Of a DNA stretch of 23,633 nucleotides, positions 1 to 6,583 are shown piece after piece. The translations under genes and the position numbers were made by a program. The stretch is from Bacillota bacterium (GTDB lineage Bacteria > Bacillota > Clostridia > Saccharofermentanales > DTU023): contig JAEWFX010000023.1 of NCBI GenBank assembly GCA_023388605.1, positions 1 through 23,633 of the forward strand. Reading direction: 5' to 3'. The notes under the pieces were generated by a model. It searched no databases, was not told where the DNA came from, and saw only the letters and a list, made by a program, of their open reading frames with translations. The stretch's first letter is position 1; every line of letters starts with the position of its first letter.

Positions 1-425
1 ATCCAAACTAAGTCACAGCGCTCTGCCAAAGCTTCTTTGCCCGCAAAAACTTTTGTCGATGGTTGATGGGGATCGATAATATCTATGCTGAGGCAATTGT
101 CTAGCATCGCCTGGCGTTCTCCCAGACGGCTGATCTCACCTGCATCTAAAATGATGACTCGATGATTATGAGTATCGACGAAACTATCTCGTCCCCAAAC
201 ATAAAGCAATTCTTGAGCCTCTATGAATTGCAACTGAGGAGCGATTGCTTCTTCTAGCCATACAGTAGCCGCGTGACCATGCTCACGTAAAAATAAACAT
301 AAAGCTAGAGATGAACCCAGCGCATCTCCATCTGCTGCCACATGTGGTAACAGTACGAAACTCTGTGATTCATCTCCAGAATACTTAATCAATAATTTCT
401 GAATCAAATCGTTGATTTTCTTCAT
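1..425 (-). CDS. nrnA: NrnA-like DHH-family phosphoesterase, 3' part cut off by the window edge
   Basis: Likely bifunctional oligoribonuclease and 3'-phosphoadenosine-5'-phosphate phosphatase, a cytoplasmic Mn-dependent enzyme that degrades very short RNAs. Only the first 141 residues are visible. DHH motif I is present as HVAADGDALGS (H28, D32, D34), and motif II as LDAGEISRLG with D94. Motif III, which names the family, reads D118-P119-H120 instead of Asp-His-His, although the flanking residues (PS, then F) still align with the family. The ATG overlaps the rbfA stop as ATGA, so translation is probably coupled; no strong ribosome binding site is seen. An NrnA gene directly after rbfA is common in Firmicutes. 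The DHHA1 substrate-binding domain would lie outside the window. Family membership is well supported; activity is uncertain because of the altered motif. Confidence 0.85.
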   Translation of the reverse strand, partial: MKKINDLIQKLLIKYSGDESQSFVLLPHVAADGDALGSSLALCLFLREHGHAATVWLEEAIAPQLQFIEAQELLYVWGRDSFVDTHNHRVIILDAGEISRLGERQAMLDNCLSIDIIDPHQPSTKVFAGKEALAERCDLVW

Positions 426-805
426 TCTTCATGTGTATTCTGTCGCAATTGCTCATCGCGTGCGAGCACATCGTCGATCAATTTTGACATGCTAGATCCA
501 ATCTCACTCGAATTATCATATTTGAAACGAAATTCTGGAACTTGGCGTAATCTGAGCTGATGGCTGACTTCACTGCGAATAAAGCCCTTAGAATGTTCCA
601 ATACGCTCAGAACTTGTTCCTTCTCGCTGCTCCCACCCAATGTAGAGACGTAGACTGTAGCATAGGCTAAATCTCTGCTCACATCGACAGATGTCACTGT
701 CGTCATCAGCGGAAGACCTGGATCTTTTAGCTCACTGCGCAATAATTCTGCGACAATTTTTTTGATTTCTTCAGCGACGCGGTCGCTTCTCTGCATATGG
801 CGCAT
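422..805 (-). CDS. rbfA: Ribosome-binding factor A
   Basis: Small KH-fold protein that binds the immature 30S subunit near the 5' end of 16S rRNA and helps its final processing, in the cytoplasm. The 127 residues match the usual family length. The N-terminus carries the family pattern RSDRVAEEIKK, then LKDPGLP and the beta-strand segment VTSVDVSRDLAYATVYVS; the C-terminal half has VPEFRFKYDNSSEIG, where relatives usually read DNS.E.G. The start ATG shares one base with the infB stop (TAATG) and sits behind a good AAGGTGG ribosome binding site inside the end of infB. A second in-frame ATG lies three codons further in but is less well placed. The stop overlaps the next gene by four bases. Last of the classical translation genes in the rimP-nusA-infB-rbfA operon. 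Confidence 0.95.
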   Translation of the reverse strand: MRHMQRSDRVAEEIKKIVAELLRSELKDPGLPLMTTVTSVDVSRDLAYATVYVSTLGGSSEKEQVLSVLEHSKGFIRSEVSHQLRLRQVPEFRFKYDNSSEIGSSMSKLIDDVLARDEQLRQNTHEE

Positions 806-3800
806 TATTCCACCTTAACTTCCTGCATTTCGAAGGTCTCAAACTGATCGCCGATCTTTATGTCATTGTAGCGTTCGATGCTCATACCACATTCGTAGCC
901 AGCTGCTACTTCACGGGCATCATCTTTGAAACGCTTGAGCGAGGCGATCTTACCTTCGTGGATAACTATGCCGTCTCGGACAATGCGTACATCGGCAGTG
1001 CGGGTTATCTTACCGTCAGTGACATAGCAACCGGCGATAGTACCGACGCCAGAGACATTGAAGGTCTCACGCACAGTGGCATGACCGAGCACAACTTCTT
1101 TGAAGGTCGGCGCAAGCATACCTTTAAGAGCTTTTTCAGTATCCTCTATAGCATCGTAGATGATGCGATATAGACGTATATCGACATTGTTTTCTTCAGC
1201 TAGATCACTCACTTTAGCAGCTGGACGCACATTGAATCCGATGATGATGGCGTTAGCGATCTCTGCCAAACGCACATCGCTCTCTGTGACAGCACCTACT
1301 GCACCGTGTATGACTTTAACTTGAACTTCTTCGTTGGATAATTTCTCCAATGATTGTTTTACCGCTTCGACACTGCCCTGCACATCCGCTTTGACGATGA
1401 TATTGAGGTCTTTGACCTCTCCCTTAGACATCTGTTCAAACAGATTGTCCAATGAAAGACGATTTTTCTGTCGCAGCTTATTTTCACGTTCTTCTGCTTG
1501 ACGTCTCTCTACTAATTGACGTGCAACTTTCTCATTTTGCACTGAGTAGAAAATATCTCCGCCTTCAGGAACTTCAGGCAGACCTAAAATCTCTACTGGT
1601 TGCGAAGGTCCAGCTTCTGTGATGTCTCTGCCCTTGTCGTCCATCATGGCACGGATGTGACCGATCATAGAGCCGACGACTACTGTATCGCCGACACGCA
1701 GAGTACCGCGCTGAACTAGCATGGTGGCTACAGTTCCGCGACCACGATCTAGTTTAGCTTCGATAACAGTACCCTTGGCCTGTCTATTAGGATTGGCTTT
1801 GAGCTCTAGAACTTCAGCAGTTAAGAGAATCATTTCTAGTAGCTCATCCATATTTTCACCAGTCTTTGCTGACACAGGCACTATGGTAGTATTGCCACCC
1901 CAATCTGATGACATCAAATTGTGATTCGCTAATTCTTGACGTACACGGTCGATATTAGCTCCCGGTCTATCGATTTTATTGACTGCGACGATTATCTCGG
2001 TGTTTGCCGCTCTGGCATGGTTGATCGCCTCGATGGTCTGAGGCATGACACCGTCGTCAGCAGCGACTACTAAGATGGCGATATCTGTGACCTGAGCACC
2101 ACGTGCACGCATCACGGTAAAGGCTTCGTGACCAGGCGTATCTAAGAAAGTGATGGTCTTACCATTGACATCGACGGTATAAGCACCGATGTGCTGAGTG
2201 ATACCACCAGCTTCTCCCTGGACGACAGAAGTGTTGCGAATATAATCCAAAATCGATGTTTTACCGTGATCGACGTGACCCATGACGACGACGATGGGTG
2301 GACGCTCCACCAGATCTTCTTCCTTATCTTGTGAATCGTCGAACAGAATATCTTCAGCTTTGACTTCGATCAACTGTTCTGCTTTGATACCAAATTCATT
2401 GGCGATGACCTCGGCTGTATCGAAATTGAGCTCCTGATTTAGGGTTGCCATGACACCATAGCTCATCAGCTTGGTGATAACTTCGGCACTGGTCTTTTTC
2501 AAGGTCTCAGCCAATTCTTTGACCGTCAAAGTTTCAGGTAATTTAACATTAGTGAGAACAGCACGCTGCACCTTGTTCTCTTCACCACGTTTTTTAGTGT
2601 TGCGGCGGAAACGATCGTCATCATAACTTTCATCTGCACCGTAGCGAGTTGCCTGCATCTGGTCGAAGCGACTGCGTTCACGTCTCTGGTTGTTGCGACG
2701 ATCTGCACGGCGTTCACCGCCCATAGCACCAAAGCTAGCGTTGTTGCGGTTGTTGTTACTGCGTTGCTGACGGCGTTGTGGCTGATTGGTCGACGGCGCG
2801 TCTTTATCCATAAATTCACGGTTAAATTTGCGTTTTTCACCGCCGAAATTACGCGGACGTTGTCCATCATTGTGGAATCCTTGACCGCGATGGTCACCAC
2901 GTTGTTGACGCAATTCAGCTTGCGGAGTAGCAGCATTTTGTCCTAGGTAATTACCTTGTTGCGGACGAATACGCGGCAGATGACTGTAACGACTAGAGGT
3001 AACGCCACGGTCAACAACTGTACGTCTCTGAGCACTGGCTGGCTGAACCTTGCCATAGTTGCCTGAGGTATCAGTTTTCACTTGACGAGCAACACCTGAT
3101 CTATCGACTTTGACATTGCTTGCAGGACTTGTTTTGGTTTGACTTGCTGTGTCTTCAGATGTGGAAGACTGTACATCAGCTTGCTTATTAGCAGGCTCTG
3201 CTTTATCTGTATTTGCCGAATCAACTTTTACATCGACTGAGGTTTTTACTTCTGCTGCAGTTTTAACAGGCTTAGCTGAGTCTTTGTCAGTCGCAGCTGA
3301 ATCAGGTTTTGGTTTACTCTGACTATCATCCTGTTGTTCACTTGCACTCTTCGTTGCTTCGACAACCTCAGCCTCAGCTGCTTTTGAACTCTGATCATCC
3401 TTATCTTTGACAGATTTAACGACTTTTTTCTCAGTGGTTTTATCGGTCTTATCTGCAACGTTTTTGTCTACAGTCTCTTTGTCGTTAGTCGCGACAGTCT
3501 GCTCAGCCACTTTAGTGGCATCGTCAGACTTTACTTTAGTTGACTCTTTGGCAGCATCAGCTTTGTCCGCCTTCTTAGCACGCGAAACTTTTTTGACAAC
3601 TTTAACTACGCTAGTGATAGTTTTACCAGATACACCTTGCATGCTGATGGTAGGACCATCGGGTTTTGTCTCTTCAGCTTTATCTGCTGTCACAACTGTT
3701 TTGTTGTCTTCCACAACTTCTTCAGTTTTTTCTGGAGCTTGGGTATTGTCTTCGGTATTTTCACGCGTAGCACTCTTCGCTAACTGCATAGCCTCATCCT

Positions 3801-3852
3801 CGCGGATAAAGCCCTTGCGCAAACCAGAATCAGCTTCTTCTCTTCTCACCAT
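805..3852 (-). CDS. infB: Translation initiation factor IF-2 with a long low-complexity N-terminus
   Basis: GTPase that brings initiator fMet-tRNA to the 30S subunit and promotes 50S joining. 1015 residues, long for the family. Residues about 1-430 are low complexity: to about 250 rich in Lys, Asp, Ala, Thr, Ser and Val, then to about 430 rich in Arg, Asn and Gln with many RR and RN pairs. The IF2-N helical domain follows (about 432-490, around LPETLTVKELAETL). The G domain has G1 GHVDHGKT (525-532), switch region GGITQHIGAY, G3 DTPGH (571-575), G4 NKID (625-628) and G5 SAK (661-663). The barrel, linker and C2 domains follow to the end. The start ATG is 8 bases after the nusA stop behind an AGGAGG site. 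The ylxR and ylxQ genes usually found here in Firmicutes are absent. Confidence 0.97.
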   Translation of the reverse strand: MVRREEADSGLRKGFIREDEAMQLAKSATRENTEDNTQAPEKTEEVVEDNKTVVTADKAEETKPDGPTISMQGVSGKTITSVVKVVKKVSRAKKADKADAAKESTKVKSDDATKVAEQTVATNDKETVDKNVADKTDKTTEKKVVKSVKDKDDQSSKAAEAEVVEATKSASEQQDDSQSKPKPDSAATDKDSAKPVKTAAEVKTSVDVKVDSANTDKAEPANKQADVQSSTSEDTASQTKTSPASNVKVDRSGVARQVKTDTSGNYGKVQPASAQRRTVVDRGVTSSRYSHLPRIRPQQGNYLGQNAATPQAELRQQRGDHRGQGFHNDGQRPRNFGGEKRKFNREFMDKDAPSTNQPQRRQQRSNNNRNNASFGAMGGERRADRRNNQRRERSRFDQMQATRYGADESYDDDRFRRNTKKRGEENKVQRAVLTNVKLPETLTVKELAETLKKTSAEVITKLMSYGVMATLNQELNFDTAEVIANEFGIKAEQLIEVKAEDILFDDSQDKEEDLVERPPIVVVMGHVDHGKTSILDYIRNTSVVQGEAGGITQHIGAYTVDVNGKTITFLDTPGHEAFTVMRARGAQVTDIAILVVAADDGVMPQTIEAINHARAANTEIIVAVNKIDRPGANIDRVRQELANHNLMSSDWGGNTTIVPVSAKTGENMDELLEMILLTAEVLELKANPNRQAKGTVIEAKLDRGRGTVATMLVQRGTLRVGDTVVVGSMIGHIRAMMDDKGRDITEAGPSQPVEILGLPEVPEGGDIFYSVQNEKVARQLVERRQAEERENKLRQKNRLSLDNLFEQMSKGEVKDLNIIVKADVQGSVEAVKQSLEKLSNEEVQVKVIHGAVGAVTESDVRLAEIANAIIIGFNVRPAAKVSDLAEENNVDIRLYRIIYDAIEDTEKALKGMLAPTFKEVVLGHATVRETFNVSGVGTIAGCYVTDGKITRTADVRIVRDGIVIHEGKIASLKRFKDDAREVAAGYECGMSIERYNDIKIGDQFETFEMQEVKVE

Positions 3853-3860
3853 GGCTCCTC

Positions 3861-4985
3861 CTATTCTTCGCTTTCATATTCTTCATCTTCTTCAGCAGCT
3901 TCAATCGCACGATCAAAACGTGACATAAACTCACTCTCGATCTCTTCACGCTGTGCACTCTCACTCTTGATATCGATCTTCCAACCAGTTAGACGTGCTG
4001 CCAACTTAGCATTTTGACCCGAACGACCAATGGCAAGTGACAATTGATGATCTGGCACAATAACACGTGCTGATCTGGTCTCCTCATCCAATTCACAGTG
4101 CAGAATACGTGCAGGATTGAGAGCATTGGCGATGAATACTTCTGGGTTCTCGTCCCACTCCATAACATCGATTTTTTCGCCGTTCAATTCATCGATGACA
4201 TTCAGTACACGCATACCTCTCTGACCGACACATGAACCCACTGGATCGACATTGGGATCATGAGAATAAACTGCCATCTTTGTGCGATCACCAGCATCAC
4301 GAGCTATAGAGACAATCTCAACCACTCCGTTAGCGATCTCTGGCACTTCTTGCTCAAAGAGGCGACGCACTAGATTGGCATGGCTACGCGATACCAATAC
4401 CACGGGTCTACCCCTGCCTTCGTCAACACGTAGAATGTAAAAACGCATACGGCGATTGAAATCGTAATTGTCGAGACGCGATTGTTCACGATGATGCAAA
4501 ACAGCTTCAGCACGACCGATATCGACGATAACCTCACGGCGATCTTTGCGTTGTACTACACCATAAGCCAATTCACCGATACGGCTGCTGAACTCGGCCT
4601 GAATGCGCTCACGTTCAGCCTGTGACAGGCGTTGATTGATAACATTTTTGGCAGTTTGAGCAGCTAGACGACCAAGCATTTGTGGATCGATTTCCATCTC
4701 TAAGAGATCTCCCACATCGAAGGCATCAGAAAGAGCCTTTGCTTCGGCGAGCGAAATCTCGGTCTGCTGATCTACTACAGACTCTACGACTTCCTTCGTC
4801 AAAATAACTTTCATCTCACCGGTTTCGCGGTCGATATGAGCGTCGACATTATCAGCGTTACGCGAATCGAACTCACGTTTATATGCTGAGACTAAAGCTT
4901 CTTCAATAGCTTTAAACATCAGTTCTTCTTCGACACCACGCTCTTTGCAGAGCATTTTCAATGCTTCGATAAATTCTGTATTCAT
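3861..4985 (-). CDS. nusA: Transcription termination/antitermination factor NusA
   Basis: RNA-polymerase-binding elongation factor that promotes pausing and hairpin-dependent termination. The chosen start gives 374 residues, close to other Gram-positive NusA proteins, which lack the C-terminal acidic repeats of the E. coli protein. The polymerase-binding N-terminal domain (MNTEFIEALKMLCKERGVEEE onward) is followed by an S1 domain around GELAYGVVQRKDRREVIVDIG and two KH domains, with GSCVGQRGMRV and LAIGRSGQNAKLAARLTGWKI as the conserved loops. The C-terminus is acidic. An in-frame ATG 36 bases upstream (position 5021) overlaps rimP; I prefer 4985 because it has an AAAGGGA ribosome binding site five bases away and begins exactly where the family does. 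Likely autoregulated through the terminator in the rimP leader (inference). Confidence 0.96.
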   Translation of the reverse strand: MNTEFIEALKMLCKERGVEEELMFKAIEEALVSAYKREFDSRNADNVDAHIDRETGEMKVILTKEVVESVVDQQTEISLAEAKALSDAFDVGDLLEMEIDPQMLGRLAAQTAKNVINQRLSQAERERIQAEFSSRIGELAYGVVQRKDRREVIVDIGRAEAVLHHREQSRLDNYDFNRRMRFYILRVDEGRGRPVVLVSRSHANLVRRLFEQEVPEIANGVVEIVSIARDAGDRTKMAVYSHDPNVDPVGSCVGQRGMRVLNVIDELNGEKIDVMEWDENPEVFIANALNPARILHCELDEETRSARVIVPDHQLSLAIGRSGQNAKLAARLTGWKIDIKSESAQREEIESEFMSRFDRAIEAAEEDEEYESEE

Positions 4986-4990
4986 TGCGA

Positions 4991-4997
4991 TCCCTTT
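4991..4997 (-). promoter_or_regulatory. Ribosome binding site fixing the nusA start
   Basis: AAAGGGA on the minus strand, five bases before the ATG at 4985. It supports this start over the in-frame ATG at 5021, which lies inside the end of rimP. The resulting gap between rimP and nusA is 25 bases. Confidence 0.7.
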
Positions 4998-5010
4998 CTC
5001 CGTATGCTGG

Positions 5011-5481
5011 TTAAAACTCAATGTGCAATTTTACTTTAGCTATATCCTCAAAATCGAGAGTATATTCTTGTTCATCAGCGACGACGATACCGTGTTCGCT
5101 AACTGATTTTAATTCGCCGACCAATTGTTTGCGGTCGTCTATTTTCTGATAAAGATTCACCTCCACACACTCATCGAGATGTCGTCTAAAATCGTCTATT
5201 GTGATCAAGGGACGATCTAGACCGGCAGATGAAACCTCAAAATAATCGTGATTGAGTTCGGGCATTTCACTGTCGATCAATTGATCGATCTGTTCGTTGA
5301 CAGCGACGCAGCAATCCATATCGATTCCACCTCGGCGATCGATGAACAGGCGTAAAAATAATTTATTGTTCTCTCGGCGATAGTGTACATCGACCAAGTC
5401 GACATCAAGTTCAGCCACCATAGGTGCCGCCCAGTCAAAAATCTTTTGCTCTATCGCATTGCGTTTAATCGTTGTCTTCAT
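5011..5481 (-). CDS. rimP: Ribosome maturation factor RimP
   Basis: Cytoplasmic 30S assembly factor that acts early on the 3' head domain together with ribosomal proteins such as S12. The 156 residues match the family. Visible signatures are the N-terminal alpha-beta domain with LDVDLVDVHYRRENNKLFLRL and FIDRRGGIDMDCCVAVN, then YFEVSSAGLDRPLITIDDF (relatives mostly read SSPGLDRPL, so Pro is Ala here), and a C-terminal SH3-like barrel ending in DIAKVKLHIEF. The ATG has a GAGGA ribosome binding site five to six bases upstream. First gene of the rimP-nusA-infB-rbfA operon, placed downstream of a clear promoter and a leader terminator. Confidence 0.94.
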   Translation of the reverse strand: MKTTIKRNAIEQKIFDWAAPMVAELDVDLVDVHYRRENNKLFLRLFIDRRGGIDMDCCVAVNEQIDQLIDSEMPELNHDYFEVSSAGLDRPLITIDDFRRHLDECVEVNLYQKIDDRKQLVGELKSVSEHGIVVADEQEYTLDFEDIAKVKLHIEF

Positions 5482-5503
5482 TATTCCTCATCTATTTGCT
5501 GTT

Positions 5504-5533
5504 ACAAAAACAAAGAGTGGGCACGCCCACTCT
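5504..5533 (-). terminator. Intrinsic terminator in the rimP-nusA leader (candidate attenuator)
   Basis: On the minus strand AGAGTGGG (5533-5526) pairs perfectly with CCCACTCT (5521-5514) across a CGTG loop, and G-U plus A-U pairs can extend the stem to ten. It is followed by TTTGTTTTTGT, a U-tract interrupted by G. The hairpin ends about 32 bases before the rimP ATG and lies downstream of the promoter at 5559-5587. It is therefore inside the 5' leader as well as being the only terminator after ftsY. Interrupted U-tracts are typical of NusA-dependent terminators; that this one controls nusA is inference. Confidence 0.8.
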
Positions 5534-5558
5534 CTCAGAAAATCTGGATGGTAACCAG

Positions 5559-5587
5559 AGTATAACAAAGATTTATATAAATGTGAA
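5559..5587 (-). promoter_or_regulatory. Sigma-A-type promoter for rimP-nusA-infB-rbfA-nrnA
   Basis: Minus-strand -35 box TTCACA (5587-5582), a 17-base spacer and -10 box TATACT (5564-5559): five of six matches to consensus in each box at ideal spacing. Transcription would begin near 5551-5553, giving a leader of about 70 bases before rimP. The spacer is AT-rich. A palindrome and a direct AGCAGTT repeat lie just upstream and run into the -35 box. Confidence 0.75.
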
Positions 5588-5594
5588 CTGCTCA

Positions 5595-5618
5595 ACTGCT
5601 AGCAGTAATATCGTTACT
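5595..5618. repeat. Adjacent inverted repeats upstream of the rimP promoter
   Basis: The perfect 12-base palindrome ACTGCTAGCAGT occupies 5595-5606. It is joined to a second inverted repeat, AGTAA-TATCG-TTACT, at 5604-5618. On the minus strand AGCAGTT occurs twice, eight bases apart, the second copy overlapping the -35 box. The position would suit a regulator binding site, but I recognise no known operator. It could also be chance in a short AT-rich spacer after ftsY. Confidence 0.4.
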
Positions 5619-5644
5619 ATCGTTTAACTTTTATGAATAGCTAT

Positions 5645-6574
5645 TTATTCTACAGAAAACAACGACTCTGGCAGCAATGAATTTACAAACTCATTCGCTG
5701 AAAAATCCTGCAGATCATCTATGCCCTCACCGAGGCCAGCAAGTCTTACTGCAATCTTGGTCTCTTTGGCGACGGCAAGAGTTATGCCGCCCTTAGCGTT
5801 ACCATCTAGCTTGGTGATCACCAAACCGTCGATGGGAGTGACTTTGACAAAAGCCTTGGCCTGTTGCAGAGCATTCTGACCAGTGCTAGCGTCTATAGTC
5901 AAGAGTGCTTGAATTTCAACCGGCACTTCTCCCTTGCCGAGAACACGGCGTATCTTTGCGAGTTCGTCCATCAAATTTTGCTTATTGTGCAAACGTCCAG
6001 CAGTATCGACGATCAAAACATCTGCTCTGCGAGCTTCAGCGGCCCTCAATGCATCATAAGTAACAGCGGCAGGATCAGAGCCGATGGCTTGTGCCACTAC
6101 CGGCACCCCGCTACGCTCTCCCCAGACCTTTAATTGCTCGATCGCAGCAGCCCTGAAAGTATCTGCTGCACACATGATCACACGCTTGCCCTGTTCTTGG
6201 TAACGCTTGGCTAATTTACCGGCTGTGGTAGTTTTACCCGTGCCATTAACACCTATCATCAAGATGACATTCAAACAATTATCATGTAGTTTGATGGGCT
6301 CGCAATCACCGAGAACCTCTAACATGCCACTACGCAAACTCTCGGCCACAGCCTCAGCAGAATAATCACCGGTATCTTTGATATTCTGACGAACTCGATC
6401 GATTAAAAAAGTTGTACAATCTATGCCGCAATCCGCCTGAATCAGAGTCATCTCTAGATCATCGATCATATCCTCATCGAAATAACCCAGATGTGCTTTG
6501 GCACGATTGAAACTGTCATTGATAAAACTACGTGTTTTTTCTAGACCTTTTTTGAACTTATCAAATATTCCCAT
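5645..6574 (-). CDS. ftsY: Signal recognition particle receptor FtsY
   Basis: SRP-family GTPase that docks ribosome-SRP complexes at the inner face of the membrane for co-translational insertion. 309 residues with only a short helix before the NG core; the long acidic A domain of enterobacteria is missing, as usual in Gram-positives. The N domain is followed by the G domain: G1 GVNGTGKTTT (108-117), insertion-box motif DTFRAAA (138-144), G3 DTAGR (190-194), G4 TKLD (254-257) and the closing GLGEGIDDLQDF (280-291). The start ATG lies nine bases after the smc stop, with an AGAGG ribosome binding site. The order rnc-smc-ftsY is conserved in many Firmicutes. No terminator directly follows the stop; the first one is in the rimP leader. 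Confidence 0.97.
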   Translation of the reverse strand: MGIFDKFKKGLEKTRSFINDSFNRAKAHLGYFDEDMIDDLEMTLIQADCGIDCTTFLIDRVRQNIKDTGDYSAEAVAESLRSGMLEVLGDCEPIKLHDNCLNVILMIGVNGTGKTTTAGKLAKRYQEQGKRVIMCAADTFRAAAIEQLKVWGERSGVPVVAQAIGSDPAAVTYDALRAAEARRADVLIVDTAGRLHNKQNLMDELAKIRRVLGKGEVPVEIQALLTIDASTGQNALQQAKAFVKVTPIDGLVITKLDGNAKGGITLAVAKETKIAVRLAGLGEGIDDLQDFSANEFVNSLLPESLFSVE

Positions 6575-6583
6575 AAAGACCTC

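Noticed and set aside
2526..2936. A 136-codon open frame on the minus strand within infB in another frame
   Set aside because: Lies in the Arg/Asn/Gln-rich segment of infB, and its translation is compositionally biased without domain features; best explained as an out-of-frame shadow.
3407..3928. A 173-codon open frame on the plus strand opposite the start of infB
   Set aside because: It is antisense to the low-complexity infB N-terminus, where few stop codons occur by composition; it has no ribosome binding site or recognisable domain, and infB is certain.
5021..5021. The longer NusA start at the upstream ATG
   Set aside because: It overlaps the end of rimP, lacks a good ribosome binding site and adds residues not seen in the family; the ATG at 4985 has both a site and the family N-terminus.
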